Positions 10,925 to 20,651 are shown, counted from the stretch's first letter. The stretch: 64,000 nt of DNA from Kiloniella litopenaei (GCF_000982415.1 NZ_LANI01000006.1:1-64000), one strand, 5' to 3'. Notes: generated from the letters alone by a model not told the origin. A program made the numbers and translations.

Positions 10925-11015
10925 ACACTCAGAACAACGAATGAAACCACACCTTAAAATTTATGTACCAATTATTTATGAACCCAAGAACAATTGAATT
11001 AGAGGAGCCAAAGCA

Positions 11016-11222
11016 ATGAACGAAGACATCTTGAACATGAGCATTCGAAAGTTTCTTAAAAAGGTCGGCATTACTTCACAACGTGAAATAGAGGCTGCTG
11101 TTCGCAAACACATAGAAAATGGCGAACTAACCGACACGTCTTCCTTTGCGATCTCAGTACAGTTGCACGCACCAGAATTAGAGCTGGATCACAAAATAGA
11201 TGGGAAAATAGAGCTGAAATAA
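11016..11222 (+). CDS. DUF6494-family small protein
   Basis: A 68-residue soluble protein beginning MNEDILNMSIRKFLKKVGIT, followed by SQREIEAAVRKHIENG and a C-terminal stretch ending in DGKIELK. I recognise this as the DUF6494 pattern, a short conserved protein of unknown function common in proteobacteria. A GAGGAG ribosome site lies nine bases before the ATG. It stands alone upstream of the EF-hand gene, and the context gives no function. Confidence 0.8.
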   Translation: MNEDILNMSIRKFLKKVGITSQREIEAAVRKHIENGELTDTSSFAISVQLHAPELELDHKIDGKIELK

Positions 11223-11301
11223 TTTTTATTTAAAACTGACGACGGTTTTGTTTTCTCCCTGCGTTGAAAGAACATGAAACGATCATTGCTGGAGAAAAAT
11301 C

Positions 11302-11715
11302 ATGATCAGTAAAAAGACACTTATCGTTGCAAGTTCAATCGCCTTTTTGACAGCCGGAGCGGCCTTTGCTGCGGGTGGTGGGAAATGGAAACACCACTTT
11401 GGCGAAGCCGATACAAACGGCGACGGGCAAATTACGCAACAGGAAATAGCAAATGCTCAGGCAGCTAGATTCAGCCAAACTGACCTTAACAATGATGGCA
11501 CAATAAGCCTGCCAGAAATGCAAGAAGCCATAGCCAAGCACATTGCAGAGAGAACAAAAAGCAAATTTGGGAAAATGGACACAGACAATTCCGGTGCAAT
11601 TACTGCCGAAGAATTCAACAGTCGAATAAATAAAATGATAGAGCGTCTTGATCGAAATAATGACGGAATTATCAGTAAAGATGAAGTACCAAGAAACAAG
11701 TGGCACAAAGGGTAA
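11302..11715 (+). CDS. Secreted EF-hand calcium-binding protein
   Basis: A 137-residue protein with a signal peptide (about 1-23, ending AFA-AGG) and four EF-hand loops: DTNGDGQITQQE, DLNNDGTISLPE, DTDNSGAITAEE and DRNNDGIISKDE. Each has the acidic or Asn/Ser residues at loop positions 1, 3, 5 and 12 expected for calcium binding, so four sites are likely. A GGAG ribosome site precedes the ATG. The gene lies 50 bases before the ECF sigma gene, in the same direction, so it may be part of or regulated by that cassette. Similar EF-hand proteins occur next to metal-responsive sigma factors, but the link here is inference. Confidence 0.88.
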   Translation: MISKKTLIVASSIAFLTAGAAFAAGGGKWKHHFGEADTNGDGQITQQEIANAQAARFSQTDLNNDGTISLPEMQEAIAKHIAERTKSKFGKMDTDNSGAITAEEFNSRINKMIERLDRNNDGIISKDEVPRNKWHKG

Positions 11716-11765
11716 TGTGTTAATTGAGCAATCCTAACGTGACAAAATTGTAAAACGGGTCATCT

Positions 11766-12356
11766 ATGACAATGCCTCAAACCCCAATAGAGGATGCGAA
11801 GTTAATGGCCCGCGTTGCACAGGGGGACGCAAATGCATGCCGTCTTCTTGTGCAGCGACACCTTAATCCGCTTGTTGGCTTGGCCATGCGAATGACAGGA
11901 AACAAATCAGAAGCAGAGGACATCGCACAGGAAGCTTTTGTCAGGTTATGGAAACAAAGCCATCAATGGCAACCCAAAGCCAAAATATCAACATGGCTTT
12001 ACCGAGTGACTCATAATCTTGCCATTGACACAATCCGTCGAAAAAAACGACAAAAACTATCTGAAAGCGATCAGCTTGAAATAAGTAAAGGCATAACAGC
12101 CTCTCAAAAAAATCAGGATCAAACACTCCATCAACAAGACATAACGCGACAGGTGGAAATAGCTATGTCTCATTTACCAGAACGACAACGAACAGCCATT
12201 ACACTTGTGCATCATAGGGATATGACGAATAAAGAGGCTGCCACCGTTATGGATATCTCAGTTGATGCGCTTGAATCCTTGCTTGCACGGGGACGACGAG
12301 GCCTCAAAGAAATTTTGGCCGACAGCCGTACAGATTTATTGGGAGCTGAAGCATAA
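11766..12356 (+). CDS. ECF-type RNA polymerase sigma factor
   Basis: A 196-residue group 4 sigma factor. Region 2 is about residues 10-85, with AMRMTGNKSEAEDIAQEAFV, LWKQSHQWQPKAKISTWLY and RVTHNLAIDTIRRKKR. Region 4 is about 130-185, with LPERQRTAITLVHHRDMTNK and the helix-turn-helix EAATVMDISVDALESLLARG. Its stop overlaps the next start as TAATG, so translation is coupled to the anti-sigma candidate. Order and coupling resemble the CnrH-CnrY-CnrX type of metal-responsive cassette. Its target promoters are not known. Confidence 0.92.
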   Translation: MTMPQTPIEDAKLMARVAQGDANACRLLVQRHLNPLVGLAMRMTGNKSEAEDIAQEAFVRLWKQSHQWQPKAKISTWLYRVTHNLAIDTIRRKKRQKLSESDQLEISKGITASQKNQDQTLHQQDITRQVEIAMSHLPERQRTAITLVHHRDMTNKEAATVMDISVDALESLLARGRRGLKEILADSRTDLLGAEA

Positions 12357-12835
12357 TGACGAGCACATCCCTCTCAAGCCAAGACAAAACTAAACTCACC
12401 TTTCTTTTTGATTGCTACGGTGCGCACCCTCACCGTTGGCCCGAAGATCGGCGAGAATGGGCCTCTAACCTGATCAAACAGTATCCTGAAGCCAGGATGT
12501 TACGTGATCAAGCCCTTGAACTAGATAACTTTCTTGATAAAGCCCCAGCTGAACCGAACTCATCACACTTGATGCACGAAATTTTAGCCCAGGCACCGCA
12601 GAAAAAATACCATCAGGACTTAAAGACAAATCTGCTCTGTCAACTATGGCCCTTTGAGAGTATATGGCGCCCCTTATCAGCCCTGACGACTGCGGGCCTA
12701 TTCGGCATTTTACTTGGAACGTCATCACCGTCCTTTCTCTACAACCAAGACGTCACCGAGATAGAAAGCGCCTATCTGGAATTTTCTCTTGGCGATAGCT
12801 TCTCAAACAACTTCCCAGAAGGAGAAATCGACTAA
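12356..12835 (+). CDS. Probable membrane anti-sigma factor
   Basis: A 159-residue protein not clearly assigned by family. It has a cytoplasmic N-terminal part (about 1-105) containing CYGAHPHRWPEDRREWASNL, one predicted membrane segment (about 107-123, PLSALTTAGLFGILLGTSSP) and an acidic outer tail. Size, topology and position directly after an ECF sigma gene, with start and stop overlapping (TAATG on both sides), make it the likely anti-sigma factor that holds the sigma at the membrane. That role is inference from context. Confidence 0.7.
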   Translation: MTSTSLSSQDKTKLTFLFDCYGAHPHRWPEDRREWASNLIKQYPEARMLRDQALELDNFLDKAPAEPNSSHLMHEILAQAPQKKYHQDLKTNLLCQLWPFESIWRPLSALTTAGLFGILLGTSSPSFLYNQDVTEIESAYLEFSLGDSFSNNFPEGEID

Positions 12836-13293
12836 TGCCTGTTCCTTCAAAAAAGGTTCTTACCATCCTTTTCTCTATTTCCTTGGCCTTGAATATTTTT
12901 ATGGGGGGACTGATCGGATCGCATATATGGCACGCTCGTACTTATGGTCTGAACGCTATGCACGAAAAATCCCAAGCACAAAGAAAGCAATGGCGTAGCC
13001 TATCATCGGAACAACGTGATCTTTTTAAGGAGATATGGCGTGAACACAAATCTGATATCAAATCATCATTTAAGGATTTGCGAGCTTCACATAAGAAACT
13101 AAAAAACAATCTAAAGGGAAAGACCGAACGTGCTGAGTTTGAAGCAGCTTTTGATATTTTTGTAGCCGAACAATCCGAAGTTCATCGTCAAACTGTGGAC
13201 AAACTGCTTGATATAGCAATGACACTGCCCCCTGAAGATCGCAGTACGTTTCTTTCCTTGTGGGGCACTGGCCCACGGCATGGACGCCCCTAA
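12835..13293 (+). CDS. Periplasmic heavy-metal sensor protein (CnrX / Metal_resist type)
   Basis: A 152-residue protein anchored by an N-terminal membrane segment (about 8-28, LTILFSISLALNIFMGGLIG) followed by a helical periplasmic domain. The helical part includes WRSLSSEQRDLFKEIWREHK and LRASHKKLKNNLKGKTERAE. This is the pattern of the Metal_resist / periplasmic heavy-metal sensor family (CnrX, ZraP, CpxP relatives). His residues occur near the membrane (SHIWHAR, AMHEK) and in the helices (REHK, ASHK, EVHRQ) as possible metal ligands. It is translationally coupled to the anti-sigma candidate by TAATG. In Cnr-type systems such a protein senses metal and releases the sigma. The ligand here is unknown. 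Confidence 0.78.
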   Translation: MPVPSKKVLTILFSISLALNIFMGGLIGSHIWHARTYGLNAMHEKSQAQRKQWRSLSSEQRDLFKEIWREHKSDIKSSFKDLRASHKKLKNNLKGKTERAEFEAAFDIFVAEQSEVHRQTVDKLLDIAMTLPPEDRSTFLSLWGTGPRHGRP

Positions 13294-13329
13294 AAGCAGC
13301 AAGGCCAAGCAACCATAGTAATACAGGAA

Positions 13330-15510
13330 TTATTGAACAATTCTGCTTGCGGGCAGGATAATGGATGCCGTTGTGCCTTTGCCTTCTTCACTTGAAAGAC
13401 GCAGACTGCCATTGTGTAGCAAACACAGTTTCTGAGAAATAGAAAGCCCAAGGCCCGTGCCCTGAACTTGTCGTGTCATAGCACCATCCACCTGAATAAA
13501 GGGGCTCATCACATCCTGGAGCCGCTCTTGCGGAATGCCAATTCCGGTATCTGTAACCTGGACAAAGACATTGTCTTCGTCCACGCCCCCATTAATTGTG
13601 ATCTTACCGCCAGCAGGCGTAAATTTAACAGCATTGGACAGCAAGTTAATTAAAATCTGCTTCATTCCCCGTTCATCAGCATAAATATTGGGAAGAGATG
13701 CAGTAGATGCAATTTCAAGGTCCAGTTCGCCACTATCCAACCTAGGACGAATGATCGTAACAGATGAATTAATCAGGTTCCGTAGATCAATTTCCTCTTC
13801 GTTAAGCGAAAACTCTCCTGCCTCTATTTTGGACAGATCAAGAATATCATTGATCAGGTTCAACAAATGATCGCCACTGTTTCTAATATCAGATAAATAG
13901 TCGTGATATCGCTCTGAGCCCAAAGGCCCAAAAACTTCGCGTTCCATCAGTTCTGAAAATCCAATAATAGCATTTAAAGGAGTACGCAATTCATGGCTCA
14001 TATTTGCCAGAAACTCTGACTTTGCCCGGTTTGCGACCTCCGCACTTTCCTTGGCTTGCATCAACTGTGCCTCGGCCTGACGCTGCTTGGTAATATCCTC
14101 TTTGGTCGCAACGTAGTTGGTTATCTCACCCTTATCATTCACAACACTCGATATAGATGCCCGTTCCCAAAAATAATCCCCATTTTTGTGCTTGTTTTTA
14201 AACACCCCGGTCCAAACATGGCCGTTGGAAATTGTCTTCCAAAGTTCTGCATACTGATCATCAGTAGTATGGCCCGACTTCAGAACACTGGGGGTTTTGC
14301 CTATAATTTCCCCGGGGCTATAGCCCGTTACTTCTGTAAATTTAGGGTTTACATACTCAACGATCCCCTGTGGGTCAGTAATTTGAATAACAGCTGGGTT
14401 TTGCTCGATCGCTTTTGAAAGTTTACGTAGGCGGCCCTCTACCTCTTTTTGTGCAGAGATATCGCGAATAAATGTAATTCTGTTATTCTCACCGTCCAAG
14501 ATGCTGTTTTTTGCAATGATACTAACTTGAAATCGTGATTGATCTTTACGAATACAGACAGCTTCATATGCACCAATTTTTTTCGTCTTGATTGCGTGAC
14601 GAACAACATCAAGAGATTCTGGGGCAATTAAATCCTCTACCTGCAAACGAATCATCTCTTCATATTCATAGCCAAACATACGCATCGCTGCATCGTTGCA
14701 GTCTGACATTACGTCATCGGCATGAATAATAATTCCCTCATTTGAAAGCTCAGATAGCCTACGCAAACGCTCTTCACTCACCCTAAGGTTTTCTTCAGCC
14801 TTAATACGCTCGGATATATCGACACTTACACCAATGAGCCCAGCAAAAGTTCCATCAGTATTATTATACCGCGCCTTATGCATCAAAATGTGCATATCTG
14901 AACCATCTGGGCGCGTAAAAACCGCTGTTCCTTCATCGGTCATACCAGCATGAATAGCCTGTTGATCTGCCGCGATAAAAGTATCTGCTAACTCCTTGGG
15001 GAATAATTCATGGGACGTTTTGCCAATAATTTCATCCAGCTCTAACCCTATATTTTTAAGAAAGAGCTTATTGCACCCCAAATATTTCCCGTTTTGATCT
15101 TTGAAATAGATTTGTGCAGGCACGGCATCCAATAAGGTTTGAAGGAAGTGATTATGCCGCTCCACTTCACTTTCGGCCTTTTCCACGCGCCTGATCTGGT
15201 AACTGAGTTTTTGGAAACCCGGAATCGCCCTAAGAATGCCAATAAATAGAAATATTGTCCCACCCAGGTAGCCAATCATCTTTTCCAATATTGCTTGATA
15301 AGCTGTGTCACCAACAATCAGGAACTTGTTAAGCTGAGGAAAGTTATCCGTTACATCGAATAGACTGCCAACAGCCAAAAGGATAAAGCCCGTCGTGATG
15401 TAATTCCAACCACGAAAAGCAAGATCCTGATCTGGGCGACGCCAAATAACAACAACAACAAGAGTGATCAGAACGGCTGTACGAAAAATTTCCGCCGTCA
15501 AATCCAACAT
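13330..15510 (-). CDS. Membrane-bound PAS sensor histidine kinase (three PAS domains)
   Basis: A 726-residue sensor kinase. Residues about 1-105 hold hydrophobic segments (TAVLITLVVVVIW, ITTGFILLAVGSLF, GYLGGTIFLFIGIL). Three PAS domains follow (about 118-235, 245-360, 370-490), then a HisKA domain with the phospho-acceptor in FLANMSHELRTPLNAIIGFS, and an ATPase domain with N box ILINLLSNAVKF and G boxes DTGIGIP and GTGLGLSI. There is no receiver domain and no response regulator gene nearby. The dimerisation helix closely resembles the kinase at 55045-56613 and the PleC/DivJ/PdhS group of alphaproteobacteria. It faces the sigma cassette tail to tail. Confidence 0.93.
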   Translation of the reverse strand: MLDLTAEIFRTAVLITLVVVVIWRRPDQDLAFRGWNYITTGFILLAVGSLFDVTDNFPQLNKFLIVGDTAYQAILEKMIGYLGGTIFLFIGILRAIPGFQKLSYQIRRVEKAESEVERHNHFLQTLLDAVPAQIYFKDQNGKYLGCNKLFLKNIGLELDEIIGKTSHELFPKELADTFIAADQQAIHAGMTDEGTAVFTRPDGSDMHILMHKARYNNTDGTFAGLIGVSVDISERIKAEENLRVSEERLRRLSELSNEGIIIHADDVMSDCNDAAMRMFGYEYEEMIRLQVEDLIAPESLDVVRHAIKTKKIGAYEAVCIRKDQSRFQVSIIAKNSILDGENNRITFIRDISAQKEVEGRLRKLSKAIEQNPAVIQITDPQGIVEYVNPKFTEVTGYSPGEIIGKTPSVLKSGHTTDDQYAELWKTISNGHVWTGVFKNKHKNGDYFWERASISSVVNDKGEITNYVATKEDITKQRQAEAQLMQAKESAEVANRAKSEFLANMSHELRTPLNAIIGFSELMEREVFGPLGSERYHDYLSDIRNSGDHLLNLINDILDLSKIEAGEFSLNEEEIDLRNLINSSVTIIRPRLDSGELDLEIASTASLPNIYADERGMKQILINLLSNAVKFTPAGGKITINGGVDEDNVFVQVTDTGIGIPQERLQDVMSPFIQVDGAMTRQVQGTGLGLSISQKLCLLHNGSLRLSSEEGKGTTASIILPASRIVQ

Positions 15511-15665
15511 TAAAGATCAGGCTCCCTACCCCACACTAAAATTCTTACTTCTCAATCACCCAATATCTGCGGAGACGATTCCAGAACTAAAACATTTATT
15601 TTCATATTTACGCTAGTATCAATAATGAAAACTAACAGGAAGTAAATGCGGCGAACTTTACAGCA

Positions 15666-15693
15666 AAAAAGGCTGGCGAGTGCCAGCCTTTTT
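15666..15693 (-). terminator. Intrinsic terminator of the sdhCDAB operon
   Basis: GGCTGGC-GAGT-GCCAGCC (15671-15688) with A residues on one side and T residues on the other. It lies 27 bases beyond the sdhB stop codon. Read on the minus strand the hairpin is followed by TTTTTT. The flanks are symmetric, so it may also work in the other direction. Confidence 0.85.
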
Positions 15694-15719
15694 CATGTTC
15701 ACAAAACGATTAAGAGCAA

Positions 15720-16508
15720 CTAAACTTTTCGCTCAACCATCAATTTCTTAATTTCTGCAATGGCCTTCGCCGGGTTCAATCCCTTCGGACAGGTTTTTGT
15801 GCAGTTCATAATTGTATGACACCGGAAGAGCCGGAATGGATCTTCCAAATTGTCCAGACGAGATCCTGTTTCTTCATCCCGTGAATCCGCAATAAAGCGA
15901 TAGGCCTGGAGCAAAACAGCCGGGCCAAGATAACGATCGCCATTCCACCAGTAACTTGGGCAGGAAGTTGAACAGCTAAAACAAAGGATACATTCCCAAA
16001 GACCATCAAGTTTTTTACGGTCTTCAGGCGTCTGAAGACGCTCTCTCTCAGGCGCAGCCGTTGTCGTTTTCAACCACGGTTCGATTGATGCGTATTGTGC
16101 ATAAACCTGATTGAGATCGGGAACCAGATCCTTGACCACAGGCATATGTGGCAATGGGTAGATTTTAACTTCATCGCCGTCATCCACATCGCTGCAGAAT
16201 TTGGTACATGCCAATGTATTCGTACCATCAATATTCATGGCACAGGACCCGCAAACCCCTTCACGACAGGAACGGCGGAAGGTCAAGCTTGGATCGATCT
16301 CGTTTTTAATCTTGATCAAGGCATCCAAGACCATCGGGCCACAGTTGTCCATGTCCACTTCGTAGACATCTTCCCGTGGGGTTTCCCCGCTATCAGGATC
16401 CCAGCGATACACGCGGAAAGTTTTGGTCTTTGTTGCCCCAGCCGGAGCAGGGTGTTTTTTCCCGCTCTTGTTAATTTTTGAATTAGCTGGAAGTGCAAAT
16501 TCTACCAT
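15720..16508 (-). CDS. sdhB: Succinate dehydrogenase iron-sulfur subunit
   Basis: Electron-transfer subunit of complex II. The 262 residues carry the 2Fe-2S ligands CREGVCGSC and the later ACTKFC, the 4Fe-4S motif [12 protein letters not shown], and the 3Fe-4S motif with [17 protein letters not shown]. The N-terminal extension of about 20 residues is Lys/Ala-rich. An AGGAGA ribosome site precedes the ATG. It is the last gene of sdhC-sdhD-sdhA-sdhB and is followed by a strong terminator. Confidence 0.98.
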   Translation of the reverse strand: MVEFALPANSKINKSGKKHPAPAGATKTKTFRVYRWDPDSGETPREDVYEVDMDNCGPMVLDALIKIKNEIDPSLTFRRSCREGVCGSCAMNIDGTNTLACTKFCSDVDDGDEVKIYPLPHMPVVKDLVPDLNQVYAQYASIEPWLKTTTAAPERERLQTPEDRKKLDGLWECILCFSCSTSCPSYWWNGDRYLGPAVLLQAYRFIADSRDEETGSRLDNLEDPFRLFRCHTIMNCTKTCPKGLNPAKAIAEIKKLMVERKV

Positions 16509-16543
16509 TGTAATTTTCTCCTAGACGCTTTCCCTTTAGCCAC

Positions 16544-18346
16544 TTAGTAAACGCGGGCTTTTGGTGGGAAGGATTGCACTTCATCAGTTAACGGCTCCAG
16601 ATTAACCGGGCGGTAATCAAAAGTAACATTCCCGTCTTCATCACACTTGGCCAGTGTGTGCTTCATCCAATTTTCATCATCTCGATCCGGGAAATCTTCA
16701 CGGGCTTGCGCCCCGCGACTTTCCTCACGATTTGCGGCACCGGCCATGGTGACACGTGATTGATACATCAGATTATCAAGCTCCAAAGCCTCAACCAGAT
16801 CCGAGTTCCAGATCAAGGAACGATCCGTAACATTGATATCATCGCGCTTGGTCCAGATTGATCCCAGAAGATCAATACCTTCTTTCAGGCTCTCGCCAGT
16901 TCTGAACACAGCCGCATGGTTCTGCATTGCTTTTTGCATTTCCAGACGTACTTCGGATGTCTTCATGGATCCCTTGGCATAACGTGCCTTATCCAAGCGT
17001 GCGAGTGAGTTATCCCCGGCATCAGCAGGAAGTGGTGCCTGTGAAGCCCCTGGCTTCAATGTATCAATACAATGAAGGGCAGCACCTCGGCCAAAGACAA
17101 CCAGATCAAGCAGTGAGTTCGACCCCAGACGGTTCGCGCCATGTACGGATACACAGGCGGCCTCACCAATGGCCATCAAACCGGGAACCTCTGTATTTGG
17201 ATCACCGTTCTTACTGGTGACAACATCACCTGTGTACTTACAAGGAACGCCGCCCATGTTGTAATGACATGTCGGGATCACAGGAATAGGTTCTTTCGAC
17301 ACATCAACACCGGCAAAAATACTTGCTGATTCAGCAATACCCGGCAGGCGTTCGGCAATCAGATCAGGATCCAGATGCTCAATGTGCAGGTGGATATGGT
17401 CATTGCCAGATCCAACACCGCGACCATCGCGAATTTCCATCGTCATGGCACGACTTACAACATCACGAGAAGCGAGGTCTTTCGCACTCGGCGCGTAGCG
17501 TTCCATGAAGCGTTCGCCTTCAGAGTTGGTCAGATAACCACCTTCACCACGAACACCCTCTGTAATCAGGCAACCTGCGCCATAGATACCCGTGGGGTGG
17601 AACTGAACAAATTCCATATCCTGACAATCCAGACCAGCACGTAACGCCATACCGTTACCATCACCAGTACAGGTGTGCGCCCCGGTGCATGAGAAATACG
17701 CACGTCCATAACCACCAGTCGCCAAGATAACTTTCTGCGCACGGAAGCGATGGATCGTCCCGTCGTCAAGGTTCCATGCCACGACACCACGGCACTCACC
17801 GTTTTCCATGATCAGATCAATGGCAAAGTATTCGATAAAGAACTCTGCGTGACGGCGCAAACTCTGCTGATACAATGTATGTAGCATCGCATGGCCTGTA
17901 CGGTCGGCTGCGGCACAAGTACGTTGCGCAATACCCTCGCCAAAGCGGGTTGTCATGCCTCCGAAAGGACGTTGGTAAATCTTGCCATCCTCTGTACGGC
18001 TAAACGGCATCCCATAGTGTTCCAGCTCAACAATCGCCGGAACGGCTTCGCGTACCATGTATTCGATTGAATCCTGATCACCCAGCCAATCAGATCCCTT
18101 AACAGTATCGTACATGTGCCAGCGCCAGTCATCTTCGCCCATATTCCCAAGAGAAGCAGAAATCCCCCCCTGGGCAGCAACAGTGTGACTACGCGTTGGG
18201 AAAACCTTGGTAACACAAGCTGTTTTCAGACCTGCTTCTGCCAAGCCCAGCGTCGCACGCAAGCCTGCGCCACCGGCCCCGACAACAACCACATCATATG
18301 TGTGGTCAATAAACTCATATGCTTTGTTTGATGGAGCAGTGTTCAT
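16544..18346 (-). CDS. sdhA: Succinate dehydrogenase flavoprotein subunit
   Basis: Catalytic FAD subunit of complex II, oxidising succinate to fumarate. The 600 residues include the Rossmann motif [20 protein letters not shown] and the covalent FAD site THVAAQGG-like [16 protein letters not shown]. Active-site residues lie around [20 protein letters not shown] and CHYNMGGVP. The C-terminus KARVY is typical. An AGGAA ribosome site lies before the ATG. Operon position between sdhD and sdhB is standard. Confidence 0.98.
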   Translation of the reverse strand: MNTAPSNKAYEFIDHTYDVVVVGAGGAGLRATLGLAEAGLKTACVTKVFPTRSHTVAAQGGISASLGNMGEDDWRWHMYDTVKGSDWLGDQDSIEYMVREAVPAIVELEHYGMPFSRTEDGKIYQRPFGGMTTRFGEGIAQRTCAAADRTGHAMLHTLYQQSLRRHAEFFIEYFAIDLIMENGECRGVVAWNLDDGTIHRFRAQKVILATGGYGRAYFSCTGAHTCTGDGNGMALRAGLDCQDMEFVQFHPTGIYGAGCLITEGVRGEGGYLTNSEGERFMERYAPSAKDLASRDVVSRAMTMEIRDGRGVGSGNDHIHLHIEHLDPDLIAERLPGIAESASIFAGVDVSKEPIPVIPTCHYNMGGVPCKYTGDVVTSKNGDPNTEVPGLMAIGEAACVSVHGANRLGSNSLLDLVVFGRGAALHCIDTLKPGASQAPLPADAGDNSLARLDKARYAKGSMKTSEVRLEMQKAMQNHAAVFRTGESLKEGIDLLGSIWTKRDDINVTDRSLIWNSDLVEALELDNLMYQSRVTMAGAANREESRGAQAREDFPDRDDENWMKHTLAKCDEDGNVTFDYRPVNLEPLTDEVQSFPPKARVY

Positions 18347-18356
18347 CGTTTATTTC

Positions 18357-18737
18357 CTAGCCCCTGAATAGAATCATCAAAATTGAAAGAATACCTGTCA
18401 GGCCCAGGACAACATGGATCGACAGACTCAGGAACAGGGAAAGAACTTTACTAGCCTCTCCATGTACATAATCTTCTATTACGACCTGCATTCCCTGTTG
18501 CGAATGAAGCAAACCAACAGAGATCAATAGAATTAGCAACCCGGCGACTATTGGCGACTGTACCCATTCCAAAAACTGTACATGATCAGCCCCGGTCATC
18601 AGTGCAACCGAAAAAACAAACCATAATACAAGCGGAACAAGTGCCAAACTGGTCAAGCGTTGTGACCACCAGTGTGAAGAGCCTTCTTTTGCCGACCCTA
18701 ATCCACGAGCACGACCCAAAGGTGTACGAAGCGACAT
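18357..18737 (-). CDS. sdhD: Succinate dehydrogenase hydrophobic membrane anchor subunit
   Basis: A 126-residue membrane anchor of complex II. It has an N-terminal LGRARGLGSAKEGSSHWWSQ segment and three membrane helices (about 28-48, 56-76, 95-120). The family signature is HSQQGMQVVIEDYVH, in which the His is the expected haem or quinone-site ligand. Its start lies next to the sdhC stop, which indicates coupled translation. Confidence 0.95.
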   Translation of the reverse strand: MSLRTPLGRARGLGSAKEGSSHWWSQRLTSLALVPLVLWFVFSVALMTGADHVQFLEWVQSPIVAGLLILLISVGLLHSQQGMQVVIEDYVHGEASKVLSLFLSLSIHVVLGLTGILSILMILFRG

Positions 18738-18738
18738 A

Positions 18739-19131
18739 TCAAGCTCCCCCTACAACATAGGCGAGGCCCCAAAGCCCCAAGGTGATAATAACTGTGAAGA
18801 CAATCACAGCCTTACCCGATGCATAGGCAGTTTCGAGCTCCAGGCCCTTACCCGCATCCCAGAAGAGATGCCGAATGCCGTTACAAAGGTGGAACACGAG
18901 AGCAAAGGTCCAACCGAAGAGAAGCAATCGGCCAAACCAGGATCCCAAGAAGGATTGTACCAGTTCAAAATATTCCACGCCGCTTGCTGCTGCAGCAAGC
19001 CACCAGATCAGAACGATAGATCCCACAGACGTAGCAACGCCCATAATGCGGAATAGAATAGAGAGTACGGAAGTTAATTGAGGACGATACACCTGCAAAT
19101 GAGGTGAAAGAGGTCTGTTACCCCTGGACAT
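18739..19131 (-). CDS. sdhC: Succinate dehydrogenase cytochrome b556 subunit
   Basis: Membrane subunit of complex II, 130 residues, beginning MSRGNRPLSPHLQVYRPQLT, the SdhC N-terminal signature. It has three membrane helices and the haem-ligand region LVFHLCNGIRHLFWDAGKG. The ATG at 19131 is chosen over an upstream in-frame ATG because the signature starts there and GGGAAAG lies upstream. It is the first gene of the operon. Confidence 0.95.
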   Translation of the reverse strand: MSRGNRPLSPHLQVYRPQLTSVLSILFRIMGVATSVGSIVLIWWLAAAASGVEYFELVQSFLGSWFGRLLLFGWTFALVFHLCNGIRHLFWDAGKGLELETAYASGKAVIVFTVIITLGLWGLAYVVGGA

Positions 19132-19562
19132 GTTTTCTTTCCCGATATTGCGCACTGGTTCCACTTTTCAACTTCGCGCGCCTTATATTTAGCAGAACCC
19201 AAAGATTTGACGACGTTAAACCGCAATGCAGCATTAGTCAATGCAAGGCGACCAAAACTCGCTAAAGAACGACCTAACAACAAACAAGTAATTTTCACCA
19301 CCAACGATAGTGACTTTTACTTATTAACATCAGCTTAAGACTTCATTACGCACCTTTGTTGCGCCGCAACAATCATTACGCAAAAAGAAATACTCAAATA
19401 AAAAATTATCTTGATTACGAAAAATTGAATGAAGATTTTCATGTGCACTCAACATTATTCCGTACACAGAATATTCCACTAAAAATCATTGAATACATTA
19501 AATCTTTATTGTTTCGATACAATACATACCAACAGACCCAACGTCCCACTATCGAAGGGATT
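19132..19562. other. Intergenic region with the sdh promoter; no gene supported
   Basis: About 430 bases separate sdhC from the mesaconyl-CoA hydratase gene. The half near sdhC should carry the operon promoter. The half from about 19310 to 19562 is A/T-rich, like a stretch without coding constraint. A plus-strand open frame here (from 19356) has no ribosome site and runs into the 3' end of the neighbouring gene, so I do not call it. Confidence 0.5.
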
Positions 19563-20633
19563 TTATTTAGGCAACAGAACTGTGTAATCAAAATCGAGAA
19601 CGACGTTTTCTTGATATCGCCCTTCGCTGTCCTTTAAGGGGAAATCCTCGCAACCGTTGTTTTTTGCCGCGACCAACCGGACTCTCAAAGCACCGACATC
19701 TTCCCGTTCAGGAAGTTCAATCTTCTCCAGAACCTCACTCCAAGCATAGATCGTATCGCCTGCAAAAGTTGGGGCAACATGTGTCCCTCCGTTAATCGCA
19801 GCTACCTTGAACGCATTCTCCATACCATTAAAAGAGAGTGCACGAGCAAGTGAGATAATATGCCCGCCATAGATCAAGCGTCGCCCAAAGCGCCCTTGGG
19901 ATTCTGTATGCTGGTTGAAGTGAACCTTTGCCGTGTTCTGATAGAGTCGGGTCGCCATTTGATGCTCGGCCTCTTCGATGGTCACCCCATCAACATGCGC
20001 AATCCGTTCCCCAACACTGTAATCGCCCCACCTATGAGCAGATCCGGACAAGGCATAATCATACTCTGTCAAATTAAGTTCTGTGGGAATAGACAAAGAA
20101 CCTGCAGCAACATCCCCGCTCAAATCAGGGACAGTAACTTCGGGAGCTGGTGCCTCAACCTCCCGCTTTCGGACCATAACCCAGCGTACATATTCCAGCA
20201 CCATGTCTCCGCGCTGATTACGTCCTGTGGACCGCACATAAACAACACCGGTTTTCCCATTGGAATTTTCCTTCACACCGATCACTTCACTGACCGTCGA
20301 AACCGTATCGCCCGGATACAGTGGCACCCCGAAAACACCTTCTGCATAGCCAAGATTAGCCACAGCATTTAGCGAAATATCAGCAACCGTCTTTCCAAAA
20401 ACAATGTGAAACGCGAGAAAATCATCTATAGGAGCGCGATCAAAACCAAGGGATCGCGCGAATTCATCAGAAGACGAAAAGGCAAACCTTGATCCATAAA
20501 GTGCCGTGTATAGAGCTTGATCGCCAGAAGTTATTGTTCGGGGCGTTGCGTGTGTAAGCACCATACCCGGATAAAAATCTTCAAAAAAATTTCCTGCATG
20601 GGTTTTACTTTTCATATGACTTTTACCGCCCAT
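19563..20633 (-). CDS. mch: Mesaconyl-CoA hydratase (MaoC family)
   Basis: A 356-residue protein with two hot-dog folds. The pattern FFEDFYPGMV, HATPRTITSGDQALYTALYG, FGKTVADISLNAVANLGYAE, RWVMVRKRE and RLIYGGHIISLARALSFNG matches my memory of mesaconyl-CoA hydratase (beta-methylmalyl-CoA dehydratase) from Rhodobacter very closely. It interconverts mesaconyl-C1-CoA and beta-methylmalyl-CoA in the ethylmalonyl-CoA pathway. Gene order with the lyase 18 bases upstream supports this. The start at 20633 has a GGAGG ribosome site six bases upstream. Confidence 0.9.
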   Translation of the reverse strand: MGGKSHMKSKTHAGNFFEDFYPGMVLTHATPRTITSGDQALYTALYGSRFAFSSSDEFARSLGFDRAPIDDFLAFHIVFGKTVADISLNAVANLGYAEGVFGVPLYPGDTVSTVSEVIGVKENSNGKTGVVYVRSTGRNQRGDMVLEYVRWVMVRKREVEAPAPEVTVPDLSGDVAAGSLSIPTELNLTEYDYALSGSAHRWGDYSVGERIAHVDGVTIEEAEHQMATRLYQNTAKVHFNQHTESQGRFGRRLIYGGHIISLARALSFNGMENAFKVAAINGGTHVAPTFAGDTIYAWSEVLEKIELPEREDVGALRVRLVAAKNNGCEDFPLKDSEGRYQENVVLDFDYTVLLPK

Positions 20634-20651
20634 AATTTCCTCCCCATCTCC

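Noticed and set aside
19356-19637. Plus-strand open frame of 93 codons between sdhC and mch
   Set aside because: No ribosome site, no family pattern, A/T-rich, and its end overlaps the 3' end of mch on the other strand.
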